Assembly (NCBI GenBank): GCA_947683425.1 | Contig: CANTUQ010000078.1 | Location: forward strand, 1,986,001-2,050,000 | Reading direction: 5' to 3' | Source: Excoecaria cochinchinensis | Lineage: Eukaryota; Streptophyta; Magnoliopsida; Malpighiales; Euphorbiaceae | DNA: 64,000 nucleotides | Shown here: piece after piece, positions 10,826 to 21,228 of the stretch | Position numbering within the stretch: position 1 is the first letter of the stretch | Layout: every line of letters starts with the position of its first letter | Made by a program: the position numbers and the translations under genes | Notes under the pieces: model-generated | Database searches by the model: none | Told to the model about the DNA's origin: nothing | What the model saw: the letters and a program-made list of their open reading frames with translations, nothing else

Positions 10826-12507
10826 GATTTGAATTCTGCAAAACAGATGTTAGACAATAACCTCACACACTCCCTCACGTGTTTACACTCAAAGATGCCA
10901 CTCCTCTCGTGTTTCACTCAATAAGGCTTTTACCCTCTTAATGTACTCACACACTCTGCCTTTTACCACTCTAATTGCAACTCTTAAATTGCACTTCAGA
11001 ATTCAATTCACAAACCAAGAATTTGAGCACGTTTTAGAAAGCAAAGAATAAGTAAGTACTAACAATAAAAAGATAGCTCAAAACTAGAAAAAAAGACACT
11101 AGACACAATGTAGAAAAAAAGATACCACTTGATTATATCCAAATTAGAGTATTAGAACAAGCAAAGATACTCTAACAATGTAAATGGAACAAAAGCAAGC
11201 TTAAAACAAAGAAACAAGCAACAAGAATTAAGCAAAATGACAATTTGGACAAAATGTATGAATTTGATTCACTACAAAGTAAACCAAATGTAGAACCTAG
11301 TTATTCTACCCAACAAAGCAAGAAAAAAATAACAAAGAAACCTAATTATACTAAGAAAGACAGAATGCATGCAATACAATTCAATTTAGAGCCAAAATGA
11401 TGATTAGGCCGAATGGTGTATCAAGCTCTAATTAATGTGTCAAGTTGTGCGCCAAATTATGGCAAAATGATGGCAAAATGATAGCAAAATGGTAGAAAAA
11501 TGATGGTAAAATGGTAGAAAAATGATGGCACAAATGATAAAAAATTATTCCAAAAATGGTGGAACAAATGGATAAGATATGATAAAATGGCAGCTCAAAT
11601 GGATAAGAAATGAAACAAAAATGGCAGCTCAAATGGATAAGAAATGAAACAAAAATGGCAGCTCAAATGAATAATAAATGATATCAAAAATGGCAACTCA
11701 AATGGATAAAAAATGGATAATACAAATGGATAAGAAATGGATAACACAAATGGATAAGAAATGGATAACACAAATGGTGGGTCAATGATTGCAAAGTAAA
11801 TCCTTGGTTAAGTAGGATTAGGATTACAATTCCAATTCTGATATGGATTAGGATTTTTGAAAACCTAAACCCAAAGGGATAAGGATTAATTTTACTAGCT
11901 CTTAAAGGATTCCTAATTCCCCAAGCAATATGGATTAATTTTCTCCCACCTATTATAGGATTTGGATTTGCCCTTTGCTATATAAACCCTCCTTGGCCGA
12001 ATTGCTCCCTACCCTTTTCTCCTCCTATATTCCTTTCTTTCACGTTTTTTTTTTCTCTTTTTTCTCTGTTTCTTCTATTCTTTTCTTTTGTATGTTTTTC
12101 TTTCTTTTCTTCTTGCTGTTTATTATTATTATTTTTTAATAAATTTCAACAATCAAATCAAAACAAACTCCTACAAGGTTCGAATTTCTAAACCCAAAGA
12201 TGTTCTACTTCTTTTTTTTTCTTCTCTTTTTTTTTTATAATTTCAGTAAACAAACTATAACTTCTACTCCCAAAATTCAGATCTCAAGCCAAGGATAATC
12301 AATGTTTTGGTTCAAGGCAAAAATCAGAATCTCAAGGCAAAAAAAAAAGTAAATAAAACAAAGGCTAAGAAAAGGCTAATTTAACACACATAAAAAAAAC
12401 ACAAAAATCAGAAACTTGATGAAACCAAATTCGGCACAAACATAAAAGAACCAAGAAAAAGAAGACACAACCCTAACACTAAGATAAGTAGGAATTTACC
12501 TTATTTT
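10826..12507 (-). other. R4 untranslated leader with tandem repeat
   Basis: About 1.7 kb between primer site and gag. It holds the degenerate minisatellite at 11455-11790 and A/T-rich tracts at about 12040-12240. No gene. It is homologous to the leaders of R1, R6 and R11. Confidence 0.85.
11455..11790. repeat. Degenerate tandem repeat in R4 leader
   Basis: Units such as 'atgatagcaaaatgg' and 'caaatggataagaaatg' repeated many times. The same repeat in opposite orientation (ccattttgccatcattt) fills the leaders of R1, R6 and R11 with different copy numbers. Confidence 0.85.
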
Positions 12508-12520
12508 GGCTCTGATACCA
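12508..12520 (-). promoter_or_regulatory. R4 primer binding site (tRNA-iMet)
   Basis: Minus strand TGGTATCAGAGCC, two bases from the 5' LTR end at 12523. Confidence 0.93.
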
Positions 12521-12522
12521 AA

Positions 12523-13368
12523 TGATGGTGAACCCAATAGCTATCGAGCTACAAACCCACACATACAATTCGAATAGCAAACCAAATCAGATAAACACCC
12601 TCCCTATTGAACCCCCAAACAACTTGTGAATGGAAACGCAAATAATCGGAAATTAAAGAACCTGAAAAACGCCACAATTAAACAATTGATAAATTAATCA
12701 AATTCTTCATGCAATAGAAAAGAAAGCAATTCACTCTCAATCTAAGCAAAGAAAATTCAGCTAAGCCAATGAATATCATTCAAAATCTGAAATTCTTAAT
12801 ATAACATGTTCTATTTATAGGGTGGCTAACCCTAGCTAGCAAATAACCTAAAACAAACCCTAATGAGGCCTTAAACATGGTGTGGCCGAATTGTCCATGG
12901 GCTTTACAAGATAAGTTAAGCCCAAACTAAAGAATTAAACACACTTAAAATAAGCCCAAAAGAAAGACTAATTAAAACCCAAAATAACTAAACTAAACCC
13001 AATCTAAGAAGCCCAAAACGTCTAGCCCATTAAGTCACTAATTAAATGAGTCATGTGACTTTTAAATGACGCACATGACTTGCACAAATAAAGCCCAAAG
13101 TAGTATAAACCCAAAAATGACTTAAATTGGCCCAAAAATGACTTAAGTTGGCCCAATTTCACTAGAAGCTTCCAAAAGACTAAGTACTTTGTGAAAGCCT
13201 CCTTCAAGCTCTTTATAACACTTCTTAAAGGCATCTTCATGTAGTTCTTGAGTAACAAAGCCTTGCACATAGGTTGTCATAGCCATCTTCAGCTTCTTAG
13301 CTCTCCCTCTTGTGACTGGACCACTACGCATCTTCAAAAGGTCTTTAATGGTTGGATGATCCGTATCA
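12523..13368 (-). repeat. R4 5' LTR (846 bp)
   Basis: Starts TGATACGG and ends CCATCA on the minus strand; TATA-like TATAAATA at 12812-12819. Its U3 contains an open frame (13143-13368) encoding GPVTRGRAKKLK and then FKKCYKELEGGFHKV...SEIGPT, the presumed C-terminal tail of CRM pol. The same tail closes the R6 and R11 gag-X proteins. Confidence 0.95.
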
Positions 13369-13373
13369 GGATG

Positions 13374-13555
13374 GCACATGTCAAGATCACATGACTTGCA
13401 CATGCCTCTCTTCAAAGTCTCATTTTGATTTGGCTTCTTTATAGCTTCAGTAAACCACCTTCAAGCCTTCTTGAACTTCCCCAAATTTGATCTCCATGAA
13501 TCCGAACTTGCAATGTTTATAATCTTACAATGTTGACCCCCCTGTGCACGCATCA
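13374..13555 (-). repeat. R3 5' LTR, U3-side piece
   Basis: Second part of the R3 5' LTR. It ends CCTGTGCACGCATCA on the + strand, followed by the R3 target copy GTTTA at 13556-13560. Confidence 0.92.
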
Positions 13556-13993
13556 GTTTAACTAAACCTAATGATTAGTTTAAACAGATTTTATATAGAC
13601 TCAACAAAAAGAAAATCAAAGAAAGCATGCAATAATATCTCCCAAAATCAAAAAAAACGAGTACTTAACTTGATCTTTGAAGAAATCAAACCAATTATGG
13701 AAGTTCTAGCTTAATTGATCAAATTTGAACTTAACAAGATAATAGGACCCGAATTGAACACAAGATAATTTCTAAATTTTTTTTATATGTATATAAATTT
13801 TCTTTTTTTTTCTTTTTCTTTTTCAAATGTAAATCACACAACTAATGATCAAATACTTGAGATAGGTAAATTTAACACAATTGAGCAAGAACCAAATAAG
13901 GAACTAGATGCAAAGTCCTATTCGGCCAAAACAAAGAAAGAATTTCAAGAAGACAAAATTAAAGGATTGTTAAGAATTTATCTCTTAGCCTAA
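13556..13993 (-). other. R2 leader, distal part
   Basis: Continues the R2 leader from 1361 across R3 and ends at the R2 primer site. A/T-rich with no convincing coding sequence; the short + strand ORF at 13787-13993 is low complexity. Confidence 0.8.
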
Positions 13994-14005
13994 GCTCTGA
14001 TACCA
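13994..14005 (-). promoter_or_regulatory. R2 primer binding site (tRNA-iMet)
   Basis: Minus strand TGGTATCAGAGC next to the R2 5' LTR that starts at 14008. Confidence 0.92.
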
Positions 14006-14007
14006 AT

Positions 14008-14927
14008 TGATGCGGAACCCCAGCTTATATGCAAACTAGAACGCCAACATACCATGAATATTGATCATAAACAAGTGAATAAATCCCCAATCTAAAGCTC
14101 AAACAAGATTGAATGGAAACGCTTATAATAGATTGATTTAGAAAGTAAGAAGAATAAGAATCAAGCATACATTAACCATGCAAATTGCCTAAGTCTAATT
14201 CTTCATACAATAGCAAGAATCAATAGAAATTAACTCTCACAAATTCAGTCAATGAAAATTCATTAATCATAGGATATGCAAAATGTAAAGTACAAATGAA
14301 GAAGTTCAACCCTTTATATAGGCTAGGCAGCCACCCCTCCCTAGAGGAGTTATAATCATACACTAACTCTAAGTGATAATTAATAAAATAAATAACAAAG
14401 ATAATTCCTAACCTTTATCTACATGTATTTGGCCATAATATGGACTAAGTACATGAATAAATAAAGATAAATACAATCTGAGAATAATCCTAAAAGCTAG
14501 TGATTATCCTAAGGAAAATGAATGTAGACTCAATTTGGCTATAAGTGGAATTTGGCTAACTCACTCAAGATAAATTCATCCTATTGTTTCTCCATCAAAC
14601 TCTATTCAATAATATCCCAAAATAATAAGTATTTATCAAGGAAAACCCATTCCTAAAATTTAGGACCCCAAGTTCACCAATGTAGGCATAAAGCTAAATT
14701 TGACTCAAACCCATCCAAATTCAACTCTCCCCTTTAAAATCCGGCCCTCTCATGTTTTCTAAGCCTCAATTAGTTATTTAGGCCCAACTCTTTAGAAGAG
14801 ATAAGCCCAACTTTAGCCTACCCACTTAAACTACCCAAAATAGTCAAATAAGCCCAAAATAAAACAAACCTATTCTAATCAAGCCCAATTCGTTTTTCTA
14901 GGTTATAGGCTGCCCAAATATACTTAA
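14008..14927 (-). repeat. R2 5' LTR, U5-side piece
   Basis: Starts tgatgcggaacccc (+ strand view) and runs to the M1 insertion. It continues at 19372-19582, for about 1131 bp in total. The M1 target copy TATACTTAA is at 14919-14927. Confidence 0.92.
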
Positions 14928-15364
14928 GGGGAAATTACTTCAAATATCACCTTTTTAACTTTGTTTTCAAAAATACAACATTTTCTAATAGTTTTTCATA
15001 AATATAACTTTTTAAATTTTTGTTTTCAGAAATATCCAAGCACCGTGTACAATTTTTAGCATGATCCTTATTCAATGACAAAATACTTCTTTGTTGAAAT
15101 TGTTATCATATACAGCCAAACAAACTCAGAACAAGAGCCCACTTGTAACATCTGTTGAATTCCATTTTACTTGGCCAAGATTTATCAAATAACAAACGAA
15201 AATAATTAATCATTTTATTTGAAGAAACTCAAAACTATACACTGAACGAAGCATCAATTGCTGAAATATATGGTACTACAACTTTTTATAATGGAATTTA
15301 TTCTACAAGGGGCTCAAACCATATAATTACAAAGTTGACCTTTAGAAGAGAATGAGTGAAAGTA

Positions 15365-15720
15365 TCAAGCATCCACACTGCTGGCTTCAAATAGAGTGCA
15401 GCTATGAGATTTCATTTCATAAGTGATTAAATAAAAAATCTGCTCAACAACCGGCTCAACTTCATTTATAAAGAACCCTAGGAATGGTAGTGCAGTATCA
15501 ATCAAACGGCGCCATGACATTCCTTTAGGAGCTAGGGGAAGAATAACAGTTCCTGAATACCCAGCTGCATTGAAAGCCATGAATATATCACCCTCTCTAT
15601 TGGAAGATTCCAAGCTTAATAGGCTCTCTGCTTTATCAATCTTGAATGTTACAGCCGGGAATTTGCAAGAGGGATCTTCCCACCTTGGTGGAGACCGGGC
15701 TCTTATAAATTCTATTCGGG
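15365..15720 (-). pseudogene. Isoamylase (ISA2-like) C-terminal gene fragment in M1
   Basis: Open minus-strand reading of about 118 residues: SPPRWEDPSCKF, then GDIFMAFNAAGYSGTVILP, then WRRLIDTALPF and YEMKSHSCTLFEAS, ending at a natural-looking stop. This matches my memory of the C-terminal domain of plant isoamylase-type starch debranching enzymes, most like isoamylase 2. Only the C-terminus is present, with no catalytic GH13 core, so it cannot be an enzyme. It is joined directly to a piece of an unrelated gene at about 15715-15733, which is typical of Pack-MULE capture. Isoamylase family is fairly sure; ISA2 is my best guess. Confidence 0.62.
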
Positions 15721-15987
15721 TACTGTGATCCAATTGTTGTCTTTTAAGATCTACAGACCTTCAAAATCATCTTGCAAGATAACAGTGTAACCTAATCCAT
15801 CAATGTGAGCTTTTAAACCAAGAATAAGATCAAGTCTCTCATAATATGAGTAATAGTTAAACCTTGCTTGTAGAATTGCTCTTTCACCAAATTGGCACAG
15901 GAAGCAATTTTCTTCCAAATTCATGGACTTTGCCATGCCTTTTGAGACAATCTCAGTTAAAGTTATCATTTTCACACTATAATGCAA
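15715..15987 (-). pseudogene. 2-oxoglutarate/Fe(II) dioxygenase gene fragment in M1
   Basis: Minus-strand reading contains KSMNLEENCFL, then GERAILQARFNYY, then DLILGLKAHIDGLGYTV and LQDDFEGL. The HID triplet is the HxD iron-ligand motif of plant 2-oxoglutarate-dependent dioxygenases (SRG1 / jasmonate-induced oxygenase type). A TAG replaces the usual Gln after EGL, and homology (ILKDNNWITVP) continues past it until the junction with the isoamylase piece. The second His and the Arg of the active site lie outside the captured piece, so this is a nonfunctional fragment. Confidence 0.72.
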
Positions 15988-15989
15988 CT

Positions 15990-16145
15990 ACACTCAAAAT
16001 ATACATCATGTAAATGCACAATATACAATTAGTACATGCATAGTATACATTAAATATACACACAGTATACTGGAAGTACACTCATAATATACAACTAGTA
16101 CACGTATAGTATACATCAAGTACACTTATAATAGACTGTTTCAAC
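15990..16145. repeat. Short AT-rich direct repeats in M1
   Basis: Repeated 'atatacaactagtacacgtatagtatacatcaagtacac'-like units, related in style to the larger array downstream. No coding content. Confidence 0.6.
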
Positions 16146-16502
16146 GAACTCAAATCTCAAACACAAAGGTAGAATTTGAAAAAAATAAAAGAAAAAGAAA
16201 AATTGAACATATATGAGACTAATGAAGAGAGTACACGAGGGAGGACAACCAACCTGCATGTGCTTAAAAAACCACCCCTAAGAAAGCATTTTAGAAAGCT
16301 CTACTGTAAAAAGAAAAATAAAATTGAATTGGACAACTTTCAATAATGTTCATGGATACACAAACAAATCAAAATAAATTGTATGATATGAAAAATAGTT
16401 AAAAACAAACACACACACGTAAAACCTATATCAATTGAGACCATGTTGATGTCTGTAGTAAATCTCCTCCAATCTTCAATGAGTCTTCAAGGCAAAAATC
16501 AT

Positions 16503-17182
16503 ACTAATAATGTGCGTATATTAGATGTATATAGTGCGTATACTAGATGTATACTAGATTTATATAGTGCATATACTAGATGCATACTAAATATATATTA
16601 TACGTATACTAGATGTATATAGTGCGTATATTAGATGTGTATTAGATGTATATTATGCATATATTAGATGTATATTAGACATATAATAGACGTATACTAG
16701 ACATATATTAGACGCATACTAGATGTATGTTAGACTTATATTAGACGTATACTAGATGTATATTAGACGTATACTAGATGTATATTAAACTTATATTAGA
16801 CGTATAATACATGTATATTAGATGATACAAGACGTCTATTAGATGTATACTAGACTTATATTAGACGTATATTAGATATATATTAGACTTATATTAGACG
16901 TATACTAGACGTATATTAGACGTATACTAGATTTATATTGAACTTATAATAGACGTATACTAGATATATATTAGACGTATATTGGACGTATACTAGATGT
17001 ATATTAGTCGTATACTAGATATATATTTGACGTATACTGGGTGTATATTAGACATATACTAGGTGTGTACTATATGTATATTAGTCGTATACTAGATGTA
17101 TATTAGACGTATACTAGATGTATATTAGACTTATATTAAACGTATACTAGATGTATATTAGTCGTATATTAAATGTATATAT
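16503..17182. repeat. AT-rich minisatellite in M1 (unit about 21-22 bp)
   Basis: About 680 bp of tandem, slightly degenerate units built from gtatactagatgtatatta and gacgtatactagatgtat. Roughly thirty units by eye. It lies between the dioxygenase and dolichyl-phosphate glucosyltransferase fragments. Confidence 0.88.
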
Positions 17183-18219
17183 AGAAATTAGCTAGTTTCT
17201 CATTCCTTACTAGGTTTTGGCATAAAAATGAATCTCATTGAGGAAATTGCAATACTCAATTTCATTGCATTTTTATCTCAGTTCTTACAAAATAAGTTTA
17301 GCACGGGTGCCAAAGGGCATATTCTGCCAAATGTTAGCCAGGACTGGGCCAGTAAACAGATTATTTAATCTGTAGCTGTAGGTGTAATTAATTTAAAGTT
17401 TAAACTTAATTATTATAATGACCAATGCTCGTCTCACCACAATTATTAATAACTTAATGGATTGACCACAAAAGTATTTGTTCAAGTTGTTATATTTTAT
17501 TTTGGTATTTCTATTGTAATATTACGTTATGTTTCTTATTTCAGATGTATTTATATTTCATGATCATGTACCAAGTAATTGATTGTCAAATTTTGACTCT
17601 AGTCTGCTCACATTTTCAAATTCAAGCTTATCGATTTTCTCAACAACAATACATCATTTGGTTTGTTTTGGTAAAATAAATTATAATATTTTGAAATTAT
17701 TCTCTCCTCCAACTACCAATTTTTTTAAATAAGTAAATTGCCAATGCATGTATGAGAATTGAAATTCCATTTTTCCTTAAAAAAAAATTAAGAGTGCGTT
17801 TCGTAGTACTTTTGAAAGAATAAAAAGCCGATTACATAATAAAAGAAATTTAAATTTCAATATTAATGAGAAAAAAATTGAATTTCACACGTAGAGAATG
17901 AGCATTCAAAGATATTGTTTTAATAATAAAATTCATAATTTTAGCAAAGCCCTGCCTACCTCATTCACCGATAATTTTTTTATTATTTCTCACCTAATGC
18001 AAAATTTCAATTCCTTCACTTTAAAAAAGGGAAACAAATCCAATTCCAAAATCTATGAGACTAGCTTTACCACTTAAATTTTTCAAAACCAACATCTTTG
18101 CCTAATATCTCGTACCATTCTCACTATTATTGTCTGATATTTTTACCAAATAAAATATTCACTAAACACATAATTTATCAAAGAATGCAAAATTGTATTT
18201 AAACTCTGCATAGCCAAAC
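17183..18219. other. M1 interior, no recognised content
   Basis: AT-rich sequence of about 1 kb with no ORF or motif I recognise. It may be captured intron or flanking DNA from the donor genes. Confidence 0.5.
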
Positions 18220-18567
18220 CTGATTTTCAAGTTTCTCAATGTCATTAACCTTAGTTGCTCCATCTGAATCCAACATTAAAAGTAGTTCACCATGGGAATG
18301 AAGTATGCTCTATTTTACAATGCTTTCACAAAGGTAAAGCACTTCAATGGGTGTCATTATACATAAGAATGAAGACGAGGACTTCTCATTGGAAACATGT
18401 ACGCGATTAAACAGTTTGGATTATACTCACTTTTCGAATAGCTTCATCCTTGCCATGATTTTTCCCCAGAAAAATGACCCTTATATTATCCACTGTTTAT
18501 TTTTTTCACAAAGCCAAATGCTACTCTTTTAGTCCCATCAGCACTTCCATCATATATGATAACCACA
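18220..18567 (-). pseudogene. ALG5-like dolichyl-phosphate glucosyltransferase fragment (two exons) in M1
   Basis: Minus strand, upstream exon about 18567-18431. It reads VVIIYDGSADGTKRVAFGFVKK, then after a frame slip IRVIFLGKNHGKDEAIRK, and stops at a GTGAGT splice donor (18430-18425). A short intron ends in AG near 18311. The second exon, about 18310-18220, reads SILHSHGELLLMLDSDGATKV and ends at KLENQ before a GT. These are the nucleotide-sugar binding DDGSxDGT region (here YDGS) and the DxD-like LDSDGA region of ALG5, which makes dolichyl-phosphate-glucose in the ER. Retained intron junctions show capture at DNA level. The first Asp of DDGS is Tyr, and there is a frameshift. Confidence 0.72.
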
Positions 18568-19362
18568 TGTTAAAAAAATCGTCAATTTATTAATTTAGAG
18601 CTCACAAAAATAGCTGATAAAAGCATATCATTAATAGTGAATAACAGCAAACATCACCAGAAAAAATGGTTTTTGTTTGACATTAAGTGCTCAGATTTAC
18701 TCTAAAAGTACTTATATAGCCACAAAGCAATTGCAGACTGAAGATGAGAATTGCAGTGCCTCCAACTAAAAATTAATAATTCCTTCTTACATTTCAAGAT
18801 GTGTTATGAATATGAGGTAACGCCGTAAAGGGATTTCCATGCAGAACTCAACCACAAATATATCCAAAGAGGTGCAACCCACAAATATAAAGCAGGCTTA
18901 CAAATCCAAATAGATGCAAAGGGATTCTCCATTCTATGTTAAAGAAAATACAGTAAGCAGATTTCAGAGATCGGATCAAAAGGTCTATCCAAAAAAAAAT
19001 AGTAATAGCTGAGCAGGAACAAAAGAAAGATTAGAGAACGAAATACTCACAATCGGAGAGAGAGCTAGCTGCGGTGGTGATTTCAGGTCGAATTAGAGAA
19101 CGAAATACTCATAAAGCTGTTAGCGGTGGTGAGTCCGGCGATCGACAGTAAACAGGTGAAGGAAAGTAAAGAAAGAACAAAAAGTGAAATAAGCAAAGTG
19201 AGAAAGCTAAGAAAGTTAAAAGTGATTCTTTTGTTTGATGATATACAAAACCGGTATATTTGTAAATAGAAGTTTAAAATGTGGTATTTTTGAAAGAATG
19301 TGAAGGAGGTTTACTTTTATTGTTATTTTTAATTTTTTTGTGTATAAATATGTAGAAAGCCC
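18568..19362. other. M1 right part with short tandem duplication
   Basis: Contains an imperfect duplication of 'attagagaacgaaatactca' (19030-19050 and 19091-19111), each copy followed by 'gcggtggtgag'. It may be a captured 5' exon or UTR. The terminal region follows from about 19240. No gene recognised. Confidence 0.5.
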
Positions 19363-19371
19363 TATACTTAA

Positions 19372-19582
19372 TTACATGTTACATAAAGAATAGAAACTAA
19401 ATAAAGTGGCTTGAAGGCCCATTGCACCATTTGGCCTAAACTTGTCTTCATAGTCCAATTTAGCTTCTTTCTCTTCTTGAACTTGCATCCTCTTTATATA
19501 AGGTCTCATGAATGCTTGTAGGACTTCTTTAAGCTTCTTTGACCTTGATTTTGTGCCATTATGCTTGGTTGTGCTCATATCA
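19372..19582 (-). repeat. R2 5' LTR, U3-side piece
   Basis: Matches the LTR at 1-241 and ends at 19582. The following TAACA (19583-19587) is the expected R2 target copy; its partner lies outside the window. Confidence 0.9.
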
Positions 19583-20019
19583 TAACATTTTCCTATCATT
19601 TGCTAACCATTTTTGGTAACATTTGCTATCCATTTTGGTAACATTTTCCTATCATTTGCTAACCATTTTTGGTAACATTTGTTATCCATTTTGGTAACAT
19701 TTTCCTATCATTTGCTATCCATTTTTGGTAACATTTTGGTACCATTTTTGCTGTCATTTTTACACCATTTTGGTATCATTTTGCCATCATTTTTTTTTCC
19801 TACCATTTTGCTATCATTTGCCTACCATTTTGGTAACATTTTTACCAACATTTTTACACCATTTTGATATCATTTTGACATCATTTTCTACCATTTTGCC
19901 ATTATTTCGCACACAACTTGACACATTAATTAGAGTTTGATACACCATTCGGCCTATTCATCATTTTGGCTCTAAATTGAATTGTCTTGAGTGCATTCTG
20001 TCTTACTTAGTATAATTAG
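19583..20019 (+). other. R1 leader piece with tandem repeat
   Basis: Part of the untranslated leader of host element R1, full of 'taccattttgccatcattt' repeats to about 19905. It then has 'acacaacttgacacattaattag' as in the R6 and R11 leaders. R5 is inserted after ATTAG (20015-20019). Confidence 0.85.
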
Positions 20020-20451
20020 TGTAACACCCCTTACCCATACGTAGGCGATCCCATCCGATAAGGAGTGAGATGCCGTATGAGTAAAGGTGCCACCACACAG
20101 ATACAGAATACACATACACTCATCCATAAACATACATAACAAAATACAAGGTAATTTAAAACTTTACAAGACCATTCATAAAAGCTGATCATGCATTAAT
20201 ATAATAGAAGCATTACATACACACAATGAGACACTCTAATAATGCATCCTACATATGTGTGAGCAACACACACAAGATTTTCCCAAATCATACACACCCT
20301 ACACAAGTGCAAATGCATACACACAATTAATCCACTAGTGCATATCCTACTATGGTGCACTCATGCACACACAAATCTATCTCAACTAATTAGCACCATA
20401 GTGCCAAACACACACACACGCACCAGAAAAACCCCAATTCATGCAATATTA
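20020..20451 (-). repeat. R5 3' LTR, distal piece
   Basis: Matches 29853-30284 of the 5' LTR. Ends with TATTA (20447-20451), whose reverse complement TAATA flanks the other LTR piece at 24200-24204. Confidence 0.93.
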
Positions 20452-21228
20452 TGATGCGGAACCATATAGCTAGCGAGCTACAAACCCACACATACAATTC
20501 GAATAGCAAACCAAATCAGATAAACACCCTCCCTATTGAACCCCCAATCAACCTGTGACTGAAAACGCAAATAATCGGGAATTAAAGAACCTGAAAAACG
20601 CCACAATCAAACAATTGATAAGTTAATCAAATTCTTCATACAATAGAAAAGAAAGCAATTCACTCTCATTTTAAGCAAAGAAAATTCGGCTATGCCAATG
20701 AATATTATTCAAAAATCTGAAATTCTTAACATAACATGTTCTATTTATAGGGTGGCTAACCCTAGCTAGCAAATAACCTAAAACAAACCCTAATGAGGCC
20801 TTAAACATGGTGTGGAAGAATTATCCATGGGCTTTACAAGATAAGTTAAGCCCAAACTAAAGAATTAAACACACTTAAAATAAGCCCAAAAGAAAGACTA
20901 ATTAAAACCCAAAATAACTAAACTAAACCCAATCTAAAAGCCCAATTCGTTTAGCCCATTAAGTCATTAAATAAATGAGTCATGTGACCTTTAAATGAAG
21001 CGTATGACTTGTACAATTAAAGCCCAAAGTAGTATAAACCCAAAAATGACTTAAATTGGCCCAAAAATGACTTAAGTTGGCCCAATTTCACTAGAAGCTT
21101 CCAAAAGGCTAAGTACTTTGTGAAAGCCTCCTTCAAGCTCTTTATAACACTTCTTAAATTTGATCTCCATGAATATGAACTTGCAATGTTTATAACGTTG
21201 CAATGTTGACCCCCCTGTGCACGCATCA
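20452..21228 (-). repeat. R6s: solo LTR of the R6 family (777 bp)
   Basis: Reverse-oriented copy of the R6 LTR, same length as the LTRs at 24205-24981 and 28254-29030. Its flanks (TATTA on the left, GAGAG on the right) do not match each other, but each matches a flank of R6. It is one joint of the inversion. Confidence 0.93.

Larger units (their letters stand above)
5451..13368 (-). mobile_element. R4: CRM-type gag-pol retrotransposon (7.9 kb)
   Basis: Bounded by TSD GGATG (5446-5450 and 13369-13373). LTRs at 12523-13368 (5') and 5451-6294 (3') start TGATACGG and end CACCATCA. Order on the minus strand: primer site, leader with a tandem repeat, gag with CCHC knuckle, protease, RT, RNase H, integrase, then a tail that runs into the 3' LTR. 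This is the most complete autonomous-type element here, but the frames carry several frameshifts and stops. Confidence 0.96.
1362..13555 (-). mobile_element. R3: non-autonomous CRM-type LTR retrotransposon (interrupted by R4)
   Basis: Bounded by TSD GTTTA at 1357-1361 and 13556-13560. Order on the minus strand: 5' LTR (13555-13374 and 5450-4768, split by R4), primer site 4754-4765, leader, broken gag-X ORF, PPT, 3' LTR 1362-2223. Without R4 it is about 4.3 kb. It is inserted in the leader of R2. There is no pol between gag-X and the PPT. Confidence 0.95.
14928..19362 (-). mobile_element. M1: Pack-MULE carrying host gene fragments (4.4 kb)
   Basis: Inserted in the R2 5' LTR with a 9-bp duplication TATACTTAA (14919-14927 and 19363-19371). 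The sister LTR shows the empty site at 22-30. Ends are GGGGAAATTACTTC on the left and GGGCTTTCTACA (reverse complement) on the right. The terminal inverted similarity is imperfect but includes a shared TTTCAAAAATAC(A/C)ACATTTT block (14964-14985 and 19277-19296). A 9-bp duplication, GGG termini and captured gene pieces identify a Mutator-like element. No transposase is seen, so it would need a helper. All three recognised fragments lie on the minus strand. The exact terminal repeat length is unclear. Confidence 0.85.

Noticed and set aside
16503..17182. CRISPR-like array
   Set aside because: Plant DNA; units are contiguous and degenerate with no distinct spacers, so it is a minisatellite.
19679..19940. 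ORFs of Phe/His/Ser-rich proteins over the R1 leader repeat
   Set aside because: Translations of a tandem repeat; frames differ between copies.
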